Assembly: GCA_000934455.1 (NCBI GenBank)
Contig: KN883601.1
Span: 76,682-128,012 of the forward strand
Reading direction: 5' to 3'
From: Apostichopus parvimensis
Taxonomy: Eukaryota; Echinodermata; Holothuroidea; Aspidochirotida; Stichopodidae
DNA: 51,331 nt
In this document: positions 23,201 through 33,583 of the stretch, piece by piece
Position numbering within the stretch: position 1 is the stretch's first letter
How the letters are laid out: every line of letters begins with the position of its first letter
Translations under genes and position numbers: made by a program
The notes under the pieces: generated by a model
What the model was told of the DNA's origin: nothing
Database searches by the model: none
Seen by the model: the letters and a program-made list of their open reading frames with translations, nothing else

Positions 23201-26200
23201 ACATCCACTGGCATTTTGCCAGTTTATAGCCTGAATTTTAAGGCCTGTTTCCTGATGGCTCAGATTATATTACACAGTAATTTCTTTAAGATGTCTTACT
23301 ATGAGATTTTAAATTCTACTTTTTGTTTAAAGATAAGAGCTACATGTACTACCTTGTCTTGAAGTTTTACCCAAGATGTCTAACTGAGGATGATATCCGA
23401 CAAAATTTCATTTGCGAGTCTTAATGGAAATAGCACAGTTTTCAGGTCACATTAATTTGATATTATTATTATTGTCATACCAATATTACATACAGTTAGT
23501 CTTTGATGATTTACTCTTCCAGTTTTTACTGATATTCAAATGGCTCTGAAGTCTCATCCACAAATCTCTGTAATTTCAATTTGTGGTCCTGCTATGCCAG
23601 CTTACAAAGCAGCCAAAGATGCCATATTACAATCCCAGGTAAAGCAAGTCATAAAATGCTACGTTTTATTAAGAGTTTAATGCTCTGTTGATCTTTTCCA
23701 TTTGGGGGGGGGGGTGGCGGGCAGGGGAGAGGAAAGGGGGGAGATTTTTGAAGAGTCTAGTTCCCTGGTATTCAAACTGGGATCGCGAATCCTTATAGGG
23801 TGGCCAAAAAGTATTGGGGGTCACCAAAATAATTTGAAAGTAAGATAAACAGAAATTTGCAGATGTTTATGGGGGACATGAGGGTAAAAAAATCAATATG
23901 AATGTCAATTACTTTAATAGTTGCAAATATATGCCATTTTTTGCAAGTTTGCTCCCCTTAATAACATAAAAAGTTTCTCAAATTGAGAGGAGGAGGATCC
24001 TTCTTCTCTGTATACCCCCTACCCAGGCCAAAGTATTTACTCACTGGAAGGTCACCAAGATCATGAAGGTTAAAATTGGGGGGCACCCAACAAAAACGTT
24101 AAAATGCCAGGGGTGTGGGCGGTACTTCATGTCTTGATGTTATGAGGTTTATGGTCGTATGATGTCAAAGGACATTTGAGGCAAAATCATGGACTCTGAT
24201 AAAGAAATGTCTTTGGATAGTTTTTGTACTGCTATTCTGACCTCGTCCATTCCATTTATTGTTATGAATATTTTGTTTAGAGCATGTTATGTTATTGACA
24301 GAGTTGATGGAGGGGATATTCTTGACTTGACAAAAAAAATATATTGCACAGCTGAAGTAGATAAATTAATTTATGGATATTATATTTTTCACAGATGAAG
24401 GCTGTCATCATGATGGTTGGGGAGATTCCAGCCCAGATGATAAGAGAGCTAATACTCTTAGCTAAGGAGAGGAAGGTCATGCTGATAGGACCAACTGTGG
24501 TAATTAAGTGACTCTTACTAGGATTATCATTCTAGTTTGTATTCTAGTTTTCTACTGTTCCATATCTACCAGAAGTAATAATGCAAGAAATTAAAGTAAC
24601 AAGATGGACACTCACATCATTGAACATGAAAAATAATCGAAAAATATCCTGAAATATCAGGAAGATGTTTTTCCGTTTTGTGATTTCGCAGATGTTATTA
24701 GGACATTTTTCTGTATTTTTTGGTTCAATTCAGAACCCTGGTGTGTAATGCTCCTTTAAGTATTAATTTAGGGGGCGTGGGGGAAGGGTGCGGGGGGGGG
24801 GGGAAGGATGGTAGTGTGTAGTACTACCATACTACTCCTCTCCCCATAAACATATTGTGTCTGTCTTGCTGTATTAGTATTACACTATTGCATGTAGATA
24901 ATTTGAAGGGATTATACCACAATTCTTGTTTCATGTCACCTGTTTTTTTTCTTCTCAAAAAGCCTAAACACAGCTTACAGGTGAATATCTTGAAGCCCGG
25001 TAGCTTCATGTGTAATCTCAAGGGAGACATGGCTGGACCGATGTTGGACGCTGTGGATCTTAAGCTCTACCGTAGAGGCAGTGTGGTCTTACTCGCCAAT
25101 TCTGGAGGTCTGTCCAAGGAGCTTTGTGTGACGATTTCGAGAAATACAGACGGCCTTTATCTCTGTCTATCACTTGGATCCGGAAGGTGAGAAATTCAGA
25201 ACGATAGAGAAGAATTTAACAAGGAGAGAAATAAAATACTGTGCTCATCGCCAAAGCAAGCCTACAATTAATACAGATTAAATATAGCCGAAAGGTATAT
25301 ATTAGATCCATCAGCAAGCAGAGGTGGATTCAGAATTTTCAAAAGGAGGGGAAGGGGGGGGTGGGTGGTGTTTGGATCGTTGTAGCTAACTCACATGTAT
25401 GGCGTCCTGCGGACCCTCACCCCCCCCACCAAAAGGGGAAAATTTTAGACTTAAAATGGTACATTTTGATGCATATTAATGCTATAAATTAGGATTATGA
25501 TTAGGAATTCATACAGGTTGTGCTGATAAGCACATTCTTTTTTTGCTGTGGGTTAAAAGGAAGTGGAGGGGGGGATGGGTTATTGGAGGTTTCTGAAATA
25601 AGCTGTGGGCCTTAGAATACCTTATAATTTCATAACCTTAATCTTTGTGAAATATATAGAGAGAAAGAGAAGCTTTGAAGGGTAATTTTTTTGATAAGAG
25701 CCCTATGTATTATAAGTGGCATCTGTTGATACTTATACAGTAAGTTGCAAGGTCTCCATGTAATGAAGGGTCTAGTTCTCTGCAGTGTTCAAGAAACTCG
25801 TCTGTGTTTCACAGCTGACATTTTAAAATAGCAGGTTCATCCTTGCCATGTGAGATTTCCCTCATTTGTGTTTATATTCTAGTGAATCTGCTGAGATGTG
25901 AATTTTAATAAACTATTGCAGTTTAAGTCCAATATATTCCTCCCTGATACATTTTTCATTTTGCCTCAGTGATTATTAAGCTGTCATTCCTAACAAAGTG
26001 GTCGATACTTGAGTTATTAATTTACGAGAGTATTTACTAAGAATAACAATATCTTTCCCCCAAAAATGTTGTAACTATGCAAATTAAATTTAGCCTGAGA
26101 ATGTGTACTTTATTTTTATTGCTTTCTTGGACTTTGGCTTTTAAAGATCATGTGTAGTATCTCTTTGATACACAGTAGATCGCTCACTGACCTCATGTGT

Positions 26201-29200
26201 AATATCTATTCCCTTTCGGACGGGACTTGTGATATCTCAGTCAACATTTTACTGTCACTTTAAATTGCATGGTTACAGTCTCCATGTAAGGGGACTGAAG
26301 TTGAGAGTGGATCAAATTGTTTGGTTTCATATTTAGGCTTAAAACTTGGGTGGCTTTCCTCAAAAATGATCTTTTATTGCAACCTTTCTTTTCTACTCTC
26401 CAGATTTCAAGGCTCAAAGGTTATGGATCATATCAAATATCTCCATGACAACCCAGCAGTCAGCATGTTTGTTCTACTAAGTGAGGTAAAGGAGAAATAT
26501 TTTGAGATTGATCTGCGCGCAGCATGTCTAATAATTCTTGTTAAATATTAGCCTTTCTTTGCCCTGCCAGCAGTTTTTGCTAATGGCATGCATTCGTAAA
26601 CGTACACTGCCTGATTTTTCTTCTCCAAAATATCGCAGTATGTACCATTGAAACTTAAAGCAAACAGGTGTGATGTCATAGTTGCACACTGAGCGCTAAA
26701 TGTTTTATTTTTTTCTTTATTTACTCACCTTATTGCTCTGACCTTGGATATGATAGGGCTCCAACTTTCCTCTAAGGGGTTGTGGAACTAACAACCTCCA
26801 GTGACTGTAATGTACTCAAATGTACTCAAATGAAATTTTAAGAATCAAATTGAATGTACATTTTTAAAGAAAGACATACATGAAATTTGTCAGCGTGTAT
26901 CTATGGCATCACACCTGTTTGTTTCAAGTTTGCTCTATTTTCTTTCAGTGTATGGACAATTTCATTGAACAAAACATTAATGAATATATAAATTATAAAT
27001 ATATATACAAGGTTTACATTGTGAAAATAAATTTGAAAATAAAAAACAACTCCACTTTATGGTACCAAAAACATGTCAACTTCAAAATGTTTCCATCTGG
27101 AAAAGCATAGATAGGAACTGAGTGCATATTTCGCCCAGATGCATGTTTAGTTTAAATTCTTCTTTTCATTAAACCAAACCTAAATCTCTCTCTTGGACTT
27201 ACCTTATAAAGGTTTGCTACTTTGTGTCAGATGTAAATTTTCATGCAAGCAGATCAGATTGTATTATTTTCAGATATCGTTCTGACTAATTATTCCTGTG
27301 TCATTTTGTCGAACTCTTTCAAAGGTTGGAGGGTTAGATGAATATGAAATCTGCGAGGCTTTGAAGGACGGTAGCATTTCTAAACCGGTGATTGCCCATT
27401 GCATCGGAAAGAGTGTGTCACACTTCCAAGGAGAGGTAAATATCTAGCAGCTAGGACATGAACTGTCTACTGAAATAATACAACAATATTTCTCTCGTTG
27501 TAAGAGAGAATTATTTCGGTCTTGTTGGATACGGCGACTACTGCCTGCCGAGACACTTCCTTTAAAAGAATTGTTCGTTGCACACAATGCTGTCAAACTT
27601 AGATCATATTAGTGTAGTGTTAGCTCAGTGGTTAACGCCGGTGCCTTCCAATCATAAGGTCCCCGGTTCGAGTCACTCCAAGATTAATGTATGTCGTCCA
27701 GTTACAGAGTTGTTGACAATTGACAATTCATAATCATTGACGTTTAATATGAATGTAAGAGACTGACTTCGGTCAGCTTGCGGCTTTGATAAGCCAATGA
27801 GGCTTCTTTGCGAGTTCCTGCTTGCAGAAGGATCTAAATACATACATACTGTACATACACACATACATACATATTAAACTCTTAGACTGCAGTCTTGTGG
27901 TGAAGTCGGAAAGATAGGAATTTTTATTATCTACAACCACTGTCTGATCCATCATATTTTATTCTTAAGTCTGATTGGTGGATATGGTGTCATGTGATCA
28001 TTCCTGACAATGTCATTTTTGGCATTCTACAACCCTTGCTATCCATTGTTTAAATGCATTTATCATTTCTTTGCTTTGATCAGCTGATAGGATTTCCTTT
28101 GATCATTCCCGAAAATGTATTAATTTTTGTAGTTTATGATTTCAGTGTTCATATATAACATTATAAGCCTGGCTAGGGCTCTGTTACGACTACTGCAATG
28201 GCCTCTACCAGAGCAAAGATATGAAACCATGTTTTCATATCTTTATTTGAGAGTATCTCTTGAACTCTCAAAATGTTGTTGCTGAAACGCAGATAACAAT
28301 AACAGAACTTGGCAGCGTAACTAACTTGATAGAAAAAAAAAACACCTATAAAACAGAGTTGAAAATATTGTGCCATTTCTGAAAGAACTATGAATCTTTC
28401 ATGATTTTCCCATTAATGGTCATGGTGAAGTATTCAAGATAAAGAAAATTCTCTGCATTATTAGTCAGAAGACAGGCGTGTATAATTTTTGTTTTCTTTT
28501 CTTCTCTCCTGTCACACCTAGCCTGCTTTCTTCGGACACACCGGTGGAGGTGTAGACATCAGGAGAGAGGCAGCTGAGATGAAAACCGAGGCCTTGAGAG
28601 AGGCGGGAGCAGTCGTTGCAGACACATTTGATGATATCGCTGATAAATTGAGGTAAGCTCTCTTCTTGTATATTAGATGGTCAGTACAACTTGAACGTTA
28701 GTAGAGCTAGCATTGGTGTTGTAACTAGGAGGGGCAAGCAGGGATGGGGTGGGGAGGGGGAGTGTTGATGGGGGTGGGGGTTAAGAGGGTGATTGCAGCA
28801 TATCTCTCCACTGAAGCAACTCTTAGCTTAAAGCAGTTGTTTGCATCTAGTAGCAAAAACTTACCAGATATTATGCAAAATTAGGTTGCACTTGATCAGA
28901 CTAAAACAAATAGACCAACACATGATTCCACTAATCTGAATATTAAAGTCTCAGTACGTGTTTGTCAAATTTAAGCTTCCACCTTTCCAGCTAACTGCAC
29001 TAACAGCTCAGTGAAAATGACACCACTTTATGCAATTTTCATATCAATTTTCATTATATTTATTGAGTTATCTGTCACTAAAAATGTTGAGGTGAACAAA
29101 ATTTGCCAGATTTATTAACAAGTCCATAGATTATACAATCTGCAATCAAAATTTGCAAGCCCCACCAAACAGATCATGCGCCAATCAAATCTATTTTTTT

Positions 29201-31104
29201 TGTTGACGAACGTTAGGCCTAGGCATATTTTCACTTTTGTGGCTAGCCTGTCTTTCTCTCGTTCTTACCGATGTAGCTTGCGATATTGTGTCATTTTCTT
29301 CCATTATGATATGCAATGGATAAACAGGTGTTTTCAGACGTATCCTATGTGGAATTGTAAAAAGTGGATGATACAAGTATAGGACTGCGTTAAAATCTTG
29401 ATCGGGCTGCAACGTGTAGACTATTTTGTTAACATTTGTGTATTAAATGAACATGCTGACATGGGCGGTCGCAGTGATTTTACGGTAAATCTTTTGCGCC
29501 ATAAGCGCAACAGAAAATAAATTTCTTTCGATCGTGACAGCTTTTCTCCATTAAACCCACCTGGTCAGAGTGCATTTAGAATAATAAACATTGAATCTAC
29601 TTCGGAACTTGTTTTCGGATATTCATCAGCAAAACACATATTGAAACTTTAATATATTTAGTGAATATATTAATCTATGACTATCTTCGAACAGACACTT
29701 TCTCAATTTTGTAGGAATCACACATTAGGAACAACAACATGAAAATTTCCAGTATGTACTTCAGGCTCTATATTCATATCTTTTTCCTCTTCATTTTTGA
29801 AAAGAAAAAAATTGTGCATCCAAGGAAATGTGCCGTATTTTTATGGGATTTTTGTAAAAAGAAATATCAAGTATCAAATATATGTTTATTTTTTATTTAT
29901 TCATTCCATTATTAATATAAAATTTATAAAGAGGAGTCATAAAATCTGTTAACAGGGAGAATAACTAATATAAAAGGAAAAGAAAAAAAAATTAAGATGA
30001 TAGGATATCATATAAAATATAAAATAAATATATCAAATATTAAATATATAAACAAAATCATCACAAAAACTGCTCTACTGTATCATATAATTAATTTGAT
30101 TCCCAATTCCAAAAATGAAATCATACTTTTCTGAACTTTCTCAGTAAACATAATAAACAATATTGATTTTTTTAATCTGTAATTCTTCCATTCGCCGTCA
30201 ATCCTGAGCCCACTTAATCCAAACTTAATCCAACTTAATCTTAATCTCCACATCCTACTTTGTTTTGACGTTGACTGATCTCCACCACTGCTGAAAGTCT
30301 AAATTAATTAATTTGAGAGGCCTGGCTGTTTCTGTTCTTCAAGTTAGCAAGCAAAGGCTTGAGGCTGAGATGGGAACAGCTGTTTTTCTACTGTCGAGTA
30401 GTAAATAGTGCAATGTTTTGGAAAATCTGCCAGCCGTTATCCAATCGGCAAGTGCATGCAAAAAGCCTGAATGGTTGATGGCCATCTTAGTGTAATGTTT
30501 GTAGAAAATTGATGAAATGAACAATTTTTTATTGTTTGGATGCTATTGTTTCTTTTGTTCCCTACACGAATATTAACAGTATTGTAAAATATGGCAATTT
30601 TCTGGCTGGATTCCCTTTGAATTTCGTTTCGCTTACCACATTTTCATCATTCGTGCTTGTTCAATGTTGTCAATGGTGTGTATATCTCAAAGCGGTTTTG
30701 TTTGAAACCAACACAAACTTGCAATAGCTTCTACATTATTTTACAACACAAGAAATGATTTACCAGTCACTAACGATAATCACTTGACGAATAACAGAAT
30801 TTCAAAAATAGAAGAAGATGAATTGCGGCAGGGTTGTGGGACAGTGGGGATGGTTGGGGGATTGGGGAGGGGGTGGGTATTGGGTGGGGGGAATGGGACA
30901 AACTAATACACACAGAGCGGGGAAAGATTTAAAGTGGCTGAGCTTTTCATCAAATAACCAGAAATATATTTTGATTTTAATTCTTGTAGAGAAGTGTTTG
31001 AGAAATTGAAAGCTGAAGGAAGAGTGCCTCCCCAGGCTCGATCGGTGCCACCAAACATTCCTGCGAATATGAAACCAAAGTACCTCCCGCCAGCCAGCCG
31101 TTGA
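11256..31104 (+). CDS. ACLY-like acyl-CoA ligase without citrate-synthase domain (gene A), 20 exons, 819 aa
   Basis: Coding exons: 11256-11426, 12762-12881, 13148-13306, 13627-13721, 14305-14384, 14932-15062, 16041-16159, 16681-16891, 18173-18302, 19216-19325, 20047-20136, 21076-21182, 22111-22163, 23523-23638, 24395-24499, 24963-25186, 26404-26485, 27325-27435, 28522-28652, 30990-31104. All introns are GT-AG and the frame is unbroken (2460 nt). The protein follows animal ATP-citrate lyase in order: ATP-grasp ([12 protein letters not shown] at 60-71, [13 protein letters not shown] at 204-207), CoA-binding fold (QGMVDYDF) and ligase ([14 protein letters not shown] with His744). It ends after a proline-rich tail at residue 819, where ACLY (about 1100 aa) continues into the citryl-CoA lyase domain. 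Known ACLY chemistry is acid + ATP + CoA through a phosphohistidine. Here citrate-pocket residues are lost, so the substrate is unknown. The start ATG matches the family N-terminus (GKDILY aligned to ACLY GKELLY). Confidence 0.93.
11933..12300. mobile_element. TTAA-flanked MITE, copy 1 (gene A intron 1)
   Basis: TTAA is followed by AGGCATTGAAGACTCGCCCC at the left. The right end, read on the other strand, is TTAA then AGGGTGTTAAGACTCGCGCC, so terminal inverted repeats match at about 18 of 23 positions. About 368 bp with the TTAA copies, no coding capacity. TTAA is the piggyBac-type target. Related copies are at 35336 and 50634. Confidence 0.8.
14640..14870 (-). pseudogene. Possible LINE C-terminal fragment
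   Basis: On the minus strand near 14650-14720 the frame reads [14 protein letters not shown], the WNxLPxxI pattern found at the end of many non-LTR retrotransposon ORF2 proteins. The upstream part is frame-shifted. It lies in gene A intron 5. A low-confidence call made from one motif. Confidence 0.4.
15496..15567 (-). other. tRNA-like sequence, Thr(TGT)-like anticodon arm, degenerate
   Basis: On the minus strand it reads TTAATTGGTAGAGCGC (D-arm-like), GGGCTTGTAACCC (anticodon arm with TGT) and GGTTTGAATC (T-arm-like). The acceptor and T stems do not pair well, so I take it as a tRNA pseudogene or SINE head and not a working tRNA. It abuts the TATATCC microsatellite in gene A intron 6. Confidence 0.5.
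15575..15852. repeat. (CCCTTATATAT)n microsatellite
   Basis: Some 280 bp of irregular units built on CCTTATATATCC, with an interspersed ATATAGCACCCCTTAT variant appearing several times. It lies in gene A intron 6. Confidence 0.9.
16990..17218 (+). mobile_element. tRNA-derived SINE, copy 1 (gene A intron 8)
   Basis: The head carries an A-box-like TTAGCTCAGTGGTTAACGCC and a decayed B box. The body includes TATGTCGTCCAGTTACAGAG and CGGTCAGCTTGC, and the tail is (ACAT)n. It matches 27615-27873 nearly throughout, which fixes it as a family. Confidence 0.85.
17952..18086. repeat. AT-rich (ACTATTATA)n low-complexity repeat
   Basis: Irregular TTAACTATTATAACTATT units that can pair with TATAGTTATTATAG units in the same stretch. 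It lies 90 bp upstream of gene A exon 9. Confidence 0.85.
20342..20752. repeat. AGATCA/TCAGATCA-rich tandem repeat
   Basis: About 400 bp dominated by AGATCA, TCAGATCA and TCTGATCATCTCAG words, with a larger duplicated block (TCAGGTCAGGTCATCTCTGATCA-type) appearing two to three times. It lies in gene A intron 11 and has very many GATC sites. No coding signal. Confidence 0.9.
22917..23022. repeat. (TATAGTAAACT)n short tandem repeat
   Basis: Eight or so units of TAGTAAACTTA spaced 8-14 bp. It lies in gene A intron 13. Long C runs follow at 23102-23115 and 23149-23168. Confidence 0.85.
27615..27873 (+). mobile_element. tRNA-derived SINE, copy 2 (gene A intron 18)
   Basis: Same family and orientation as 16990-17218. 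This copy has the better B box (CCCGGTTCGAGTCACTCC) and a longer body including GCGAGTTCCTGCTTGCAGAAGG, which copy 1 lacks. The tail is (ACATAC)n. Confidence 0.88.
28940..29650. repeat. Dispersed repeat, copy 1 (gene A intron 19)
   Basis: Shares long blocks with 49700-50280, for example AACAGATCATGCGCCAATC, GGACTGCGTTAAAATCTT, AACATGCTGACATGGGCGG and CACCTGGTCAGAGTGCATTT. This copy carries about 150 extra bases near 29000-29150. No terminal repeats or protein motif recognised. Confidence 0.8.
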
Positions 31105-31788
31105 AATACACTTCATTTATACATTTGTTACATTTTAACACTTTTTATAATACCTTTGATTTGCATTCTACAAATTTTTCTTATTTTTTTTGCATTTAGT
31201 TGTTTTTTTCTTTCTTAAATTCAACATTTATGTATCTACTAACTTTTACAACAAAGAGAGATACAGTCGAATTACGTTATGATTCAGAATCAAAATTTTA
31301 AGACCTGAAAAAACCTGATAAACCTCAACAGAAATCAGGTTGTAAGAAGACTGGTACTGGCATCAACCTGTAATGTGAAATCATAAATTAAATTGCAATT
31401 ATCAACTCCATCTTTTTGTATTCATTTCCATCACCTACGCAACACTGAATTAGACAACAGTAATCACTTCTTCTTCGTTATTTATAATCTTGACTACCGC
31501 TGGTTCGACATTAACAGGAAATGATATCATACAAGGTTTATGAGTTTGACCCAGTACAGTAACTGCGGAAGATTATAATCATGTTCGTCAATACTTTTTC
31601 CAAACCGTGGTTAATAATCCAAAATGTCTCGCCAAGAGTTTTGTGGTCTGTAGGTGCAAGCCGGGTAAAATGGAAGACAATATGATTTGACCGGTAAACA
31701 ATGTGTCCAATGGAATCTGACAGTAAAATGTGATTTTTCTACATAGCTTTGATAAACTTATGTGTGCCTTTGGTTACTTATTCTGTAG

Positions 31789-32096
31789 CATGGACGTAGC
31801 CAGAAATTTGAAATGGGGGGGGGGGCAGAACTTTATAAGGGGCACTTCTTACTGAGGGTGCATTAGCATTATTACTCTTATAGGAGCGCGATGATGTACA
31901 AAGAAAACTCTTTCCCAAAATGCCTCCCACGTTGCAGGAAATAAACAATAATAAGAGTTTTGTATTAAGTAGTAGACAAACTTTCAGGGGAAATATTGAG
32001 ACGGGTCGCTTAGCTTCCAAAAACCTGAAAAGAGGGGTACGCAAAGGGGGGGGGGGGGAGCGATTGCTCCCATTGCTCCCCCTGGCTATGTCCCTG
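31789..32096. mobile_element. hAT-like MITE, 308 bp, with 8-bp target duplication
   Basis: Left end CATGGACGTAGCCAG; right end read on the opposite strand is CAGGGACATAGCCAG. An exact direct repeat TTCTGTAG flanks it (31781-31788 and 32097-32104). Long G runs lie just inside both ends. No transposase. Confidence 0.85.
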
Positions 32097-33054
32097 TTCT
32101 GTAGTCAATGAGAAATTCAAATTGAACCTGACTAATTTGGGTGCTTTGGGTGGATGTTTATGGGCATAACAGCATGGATTGCCAAGGACAAAGGTTTGGG
32201 AAGCAGGGATGTATATATATACTAACCTTATGAGTATTAAGTTTAATTACAATAGGATGCTAAGATCTAGCTACCAAGTACAACTAGACTCATTTGTTTC
32301 TTGCCCATGCAAAAATTGATATGCATAACTTAAAAACCTCGTATGATATTGAATCTCTTTCATCTTGAACATATATTTCCTACTCTTCTTCTAATTCCCT
32401 CCCATTGGTTTTCATAAAAAAAAAAATGAAAAAAAAATGTTACTTTTGACTCTATATGAATTATGACGGTAGTTTGATACTTAATGATGGTTTTAACATC
32501 ATCAGTTTATTTTGCTTATCTTAAAATAGGATTTCTTTAAGTATGTTGGTCTCAAATTTCAGGAGAAATGGAGAAGATATATATTTTATAGCTATGAACA
32601 GAATTAAATGGAATAGTTTGACTCTTGTGTGTGTTTCACTTTATTTTATACTTGCAAATCTTTCCAGCTGAAATAAGTTCCTGTTGCAATTATTCAATCT
32701 AGCCAAGGGTTTGTTTGAACCAGGAAGATTGGACCATTTGTCTTTGGTTTAATCGATCTATTAATGTTTTTCCTTTTACAAAATGTTGTTTATATTTATT
32801 TTAGAAAATATCTTTTCAATTAAAATTTGATGATTCATCGTTAAATGCTTTGTATTTTGCTCATATAAGTCGTTTGTTAGTATGTTTGTGTGTTAGTTTG
32901 TTTGTTTGGTTGGTTTATAATTATTTTTGCTCAAGTGTCAGAATGCTTTCATTTCTGGTTCTATAATTCTTACCATTCCATACACAACTCTTATATAAAC
33001 ATGGAATGAAAACGAAATATTTGTTTTTAAAAAAATATTTTTTCATTTAAAATA

Positions 33055-33135
33055 TGTACATATATATGTATATATATGTATATATATATATATTTATACA
33101 TACATACATACATACATACATACATGCATACACAG
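33055..33135. repeat. (TATA)n/(CATA)n microsatellite
   Basis: TATATATGTATATATA runs followed by about ten CATA units, about 450 bp upstream of the gene B start codon. Confidence 0.95.
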
Positions 33136-33583
33136 ACAGTCAAGTAATATCTACACACATTACAATACATGTGGCATATATTCACCAACCCGTACATGTG
33201 TTTGATCGTGGCTTATGTAGATAATTGTATAAGCACTAAACGTTAACCACTTTGCAAATATGTCCATATGGCCTCTGTAAACATTGCAAGTACTTTTCTT
33301 GTTTCAGAAGATAATAACTACACAAACTGGAAAGATAAGATGTCTTGAATCCCGAATATTACAATAATACTAATTGATTATTCGCAAGCATTCCTTGCTG
33401 ACGAGCTCGTCCTAAACTTTTGTTCACAGAACAGTGATATTACTAATTTTTCCTTACAAAATATCACTATAATCTTTATTTTTATTTGGTTCTTGCAATA
33501 CACGGCTGACTTAAACCAATCAAATTTTTTTGTGTCGTTTATGTGTACTATTTTACTTTTCGATCTGAGCAGTAAATAAAAAA

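Larger units (their letters stand above)
20047..31104 (+). other. Gene A exons 11-20: CoA-binding and ligase half with His744
   Basis: Exon 11 is a short charged linker in place of the longer regulatory linker of ACLY. Exons 12-14 form the CoA-binding Rossmann part. Exon 15 has VGEIPAQ where ACLY has AEGIPE. Exon 16 has KLYRRGSV and SGGLSKEL, exon 17 [11 protein letters not shown], and exon 18 DEYEICEAL and KPVIAHCIG. Exon 19 holds FFGHTGG with His744 at the catalytic phosphohistidine position. Exon 20 ends in [15 protein letters not shown] and a TGA stop. Confidence 0.88.
31105..33583. other. Intergenic region between genes A and B
   Basis: Holds the gene A 3' UTR, the MITE at 31789-32096, a (TA)n(CATA)n microsatellite and the gene B 5' region. 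I looked for citrate-synthase-domain exons that could extend gene A and saw none. An ATTAAA at 31387-31392 is a possible weak poly(A) signal for gene A. No promoter motif that I can support. Confidence 0.55.

Noticed and set aside
11256..31104. Gene A as a 3'-truncated ACLY pseudogene
   Set aside because: All splice sites and the frame are intact, the paralogue ends at the same point with a related tail, and I see no citrate-synthase-like exons in 31105-33583.
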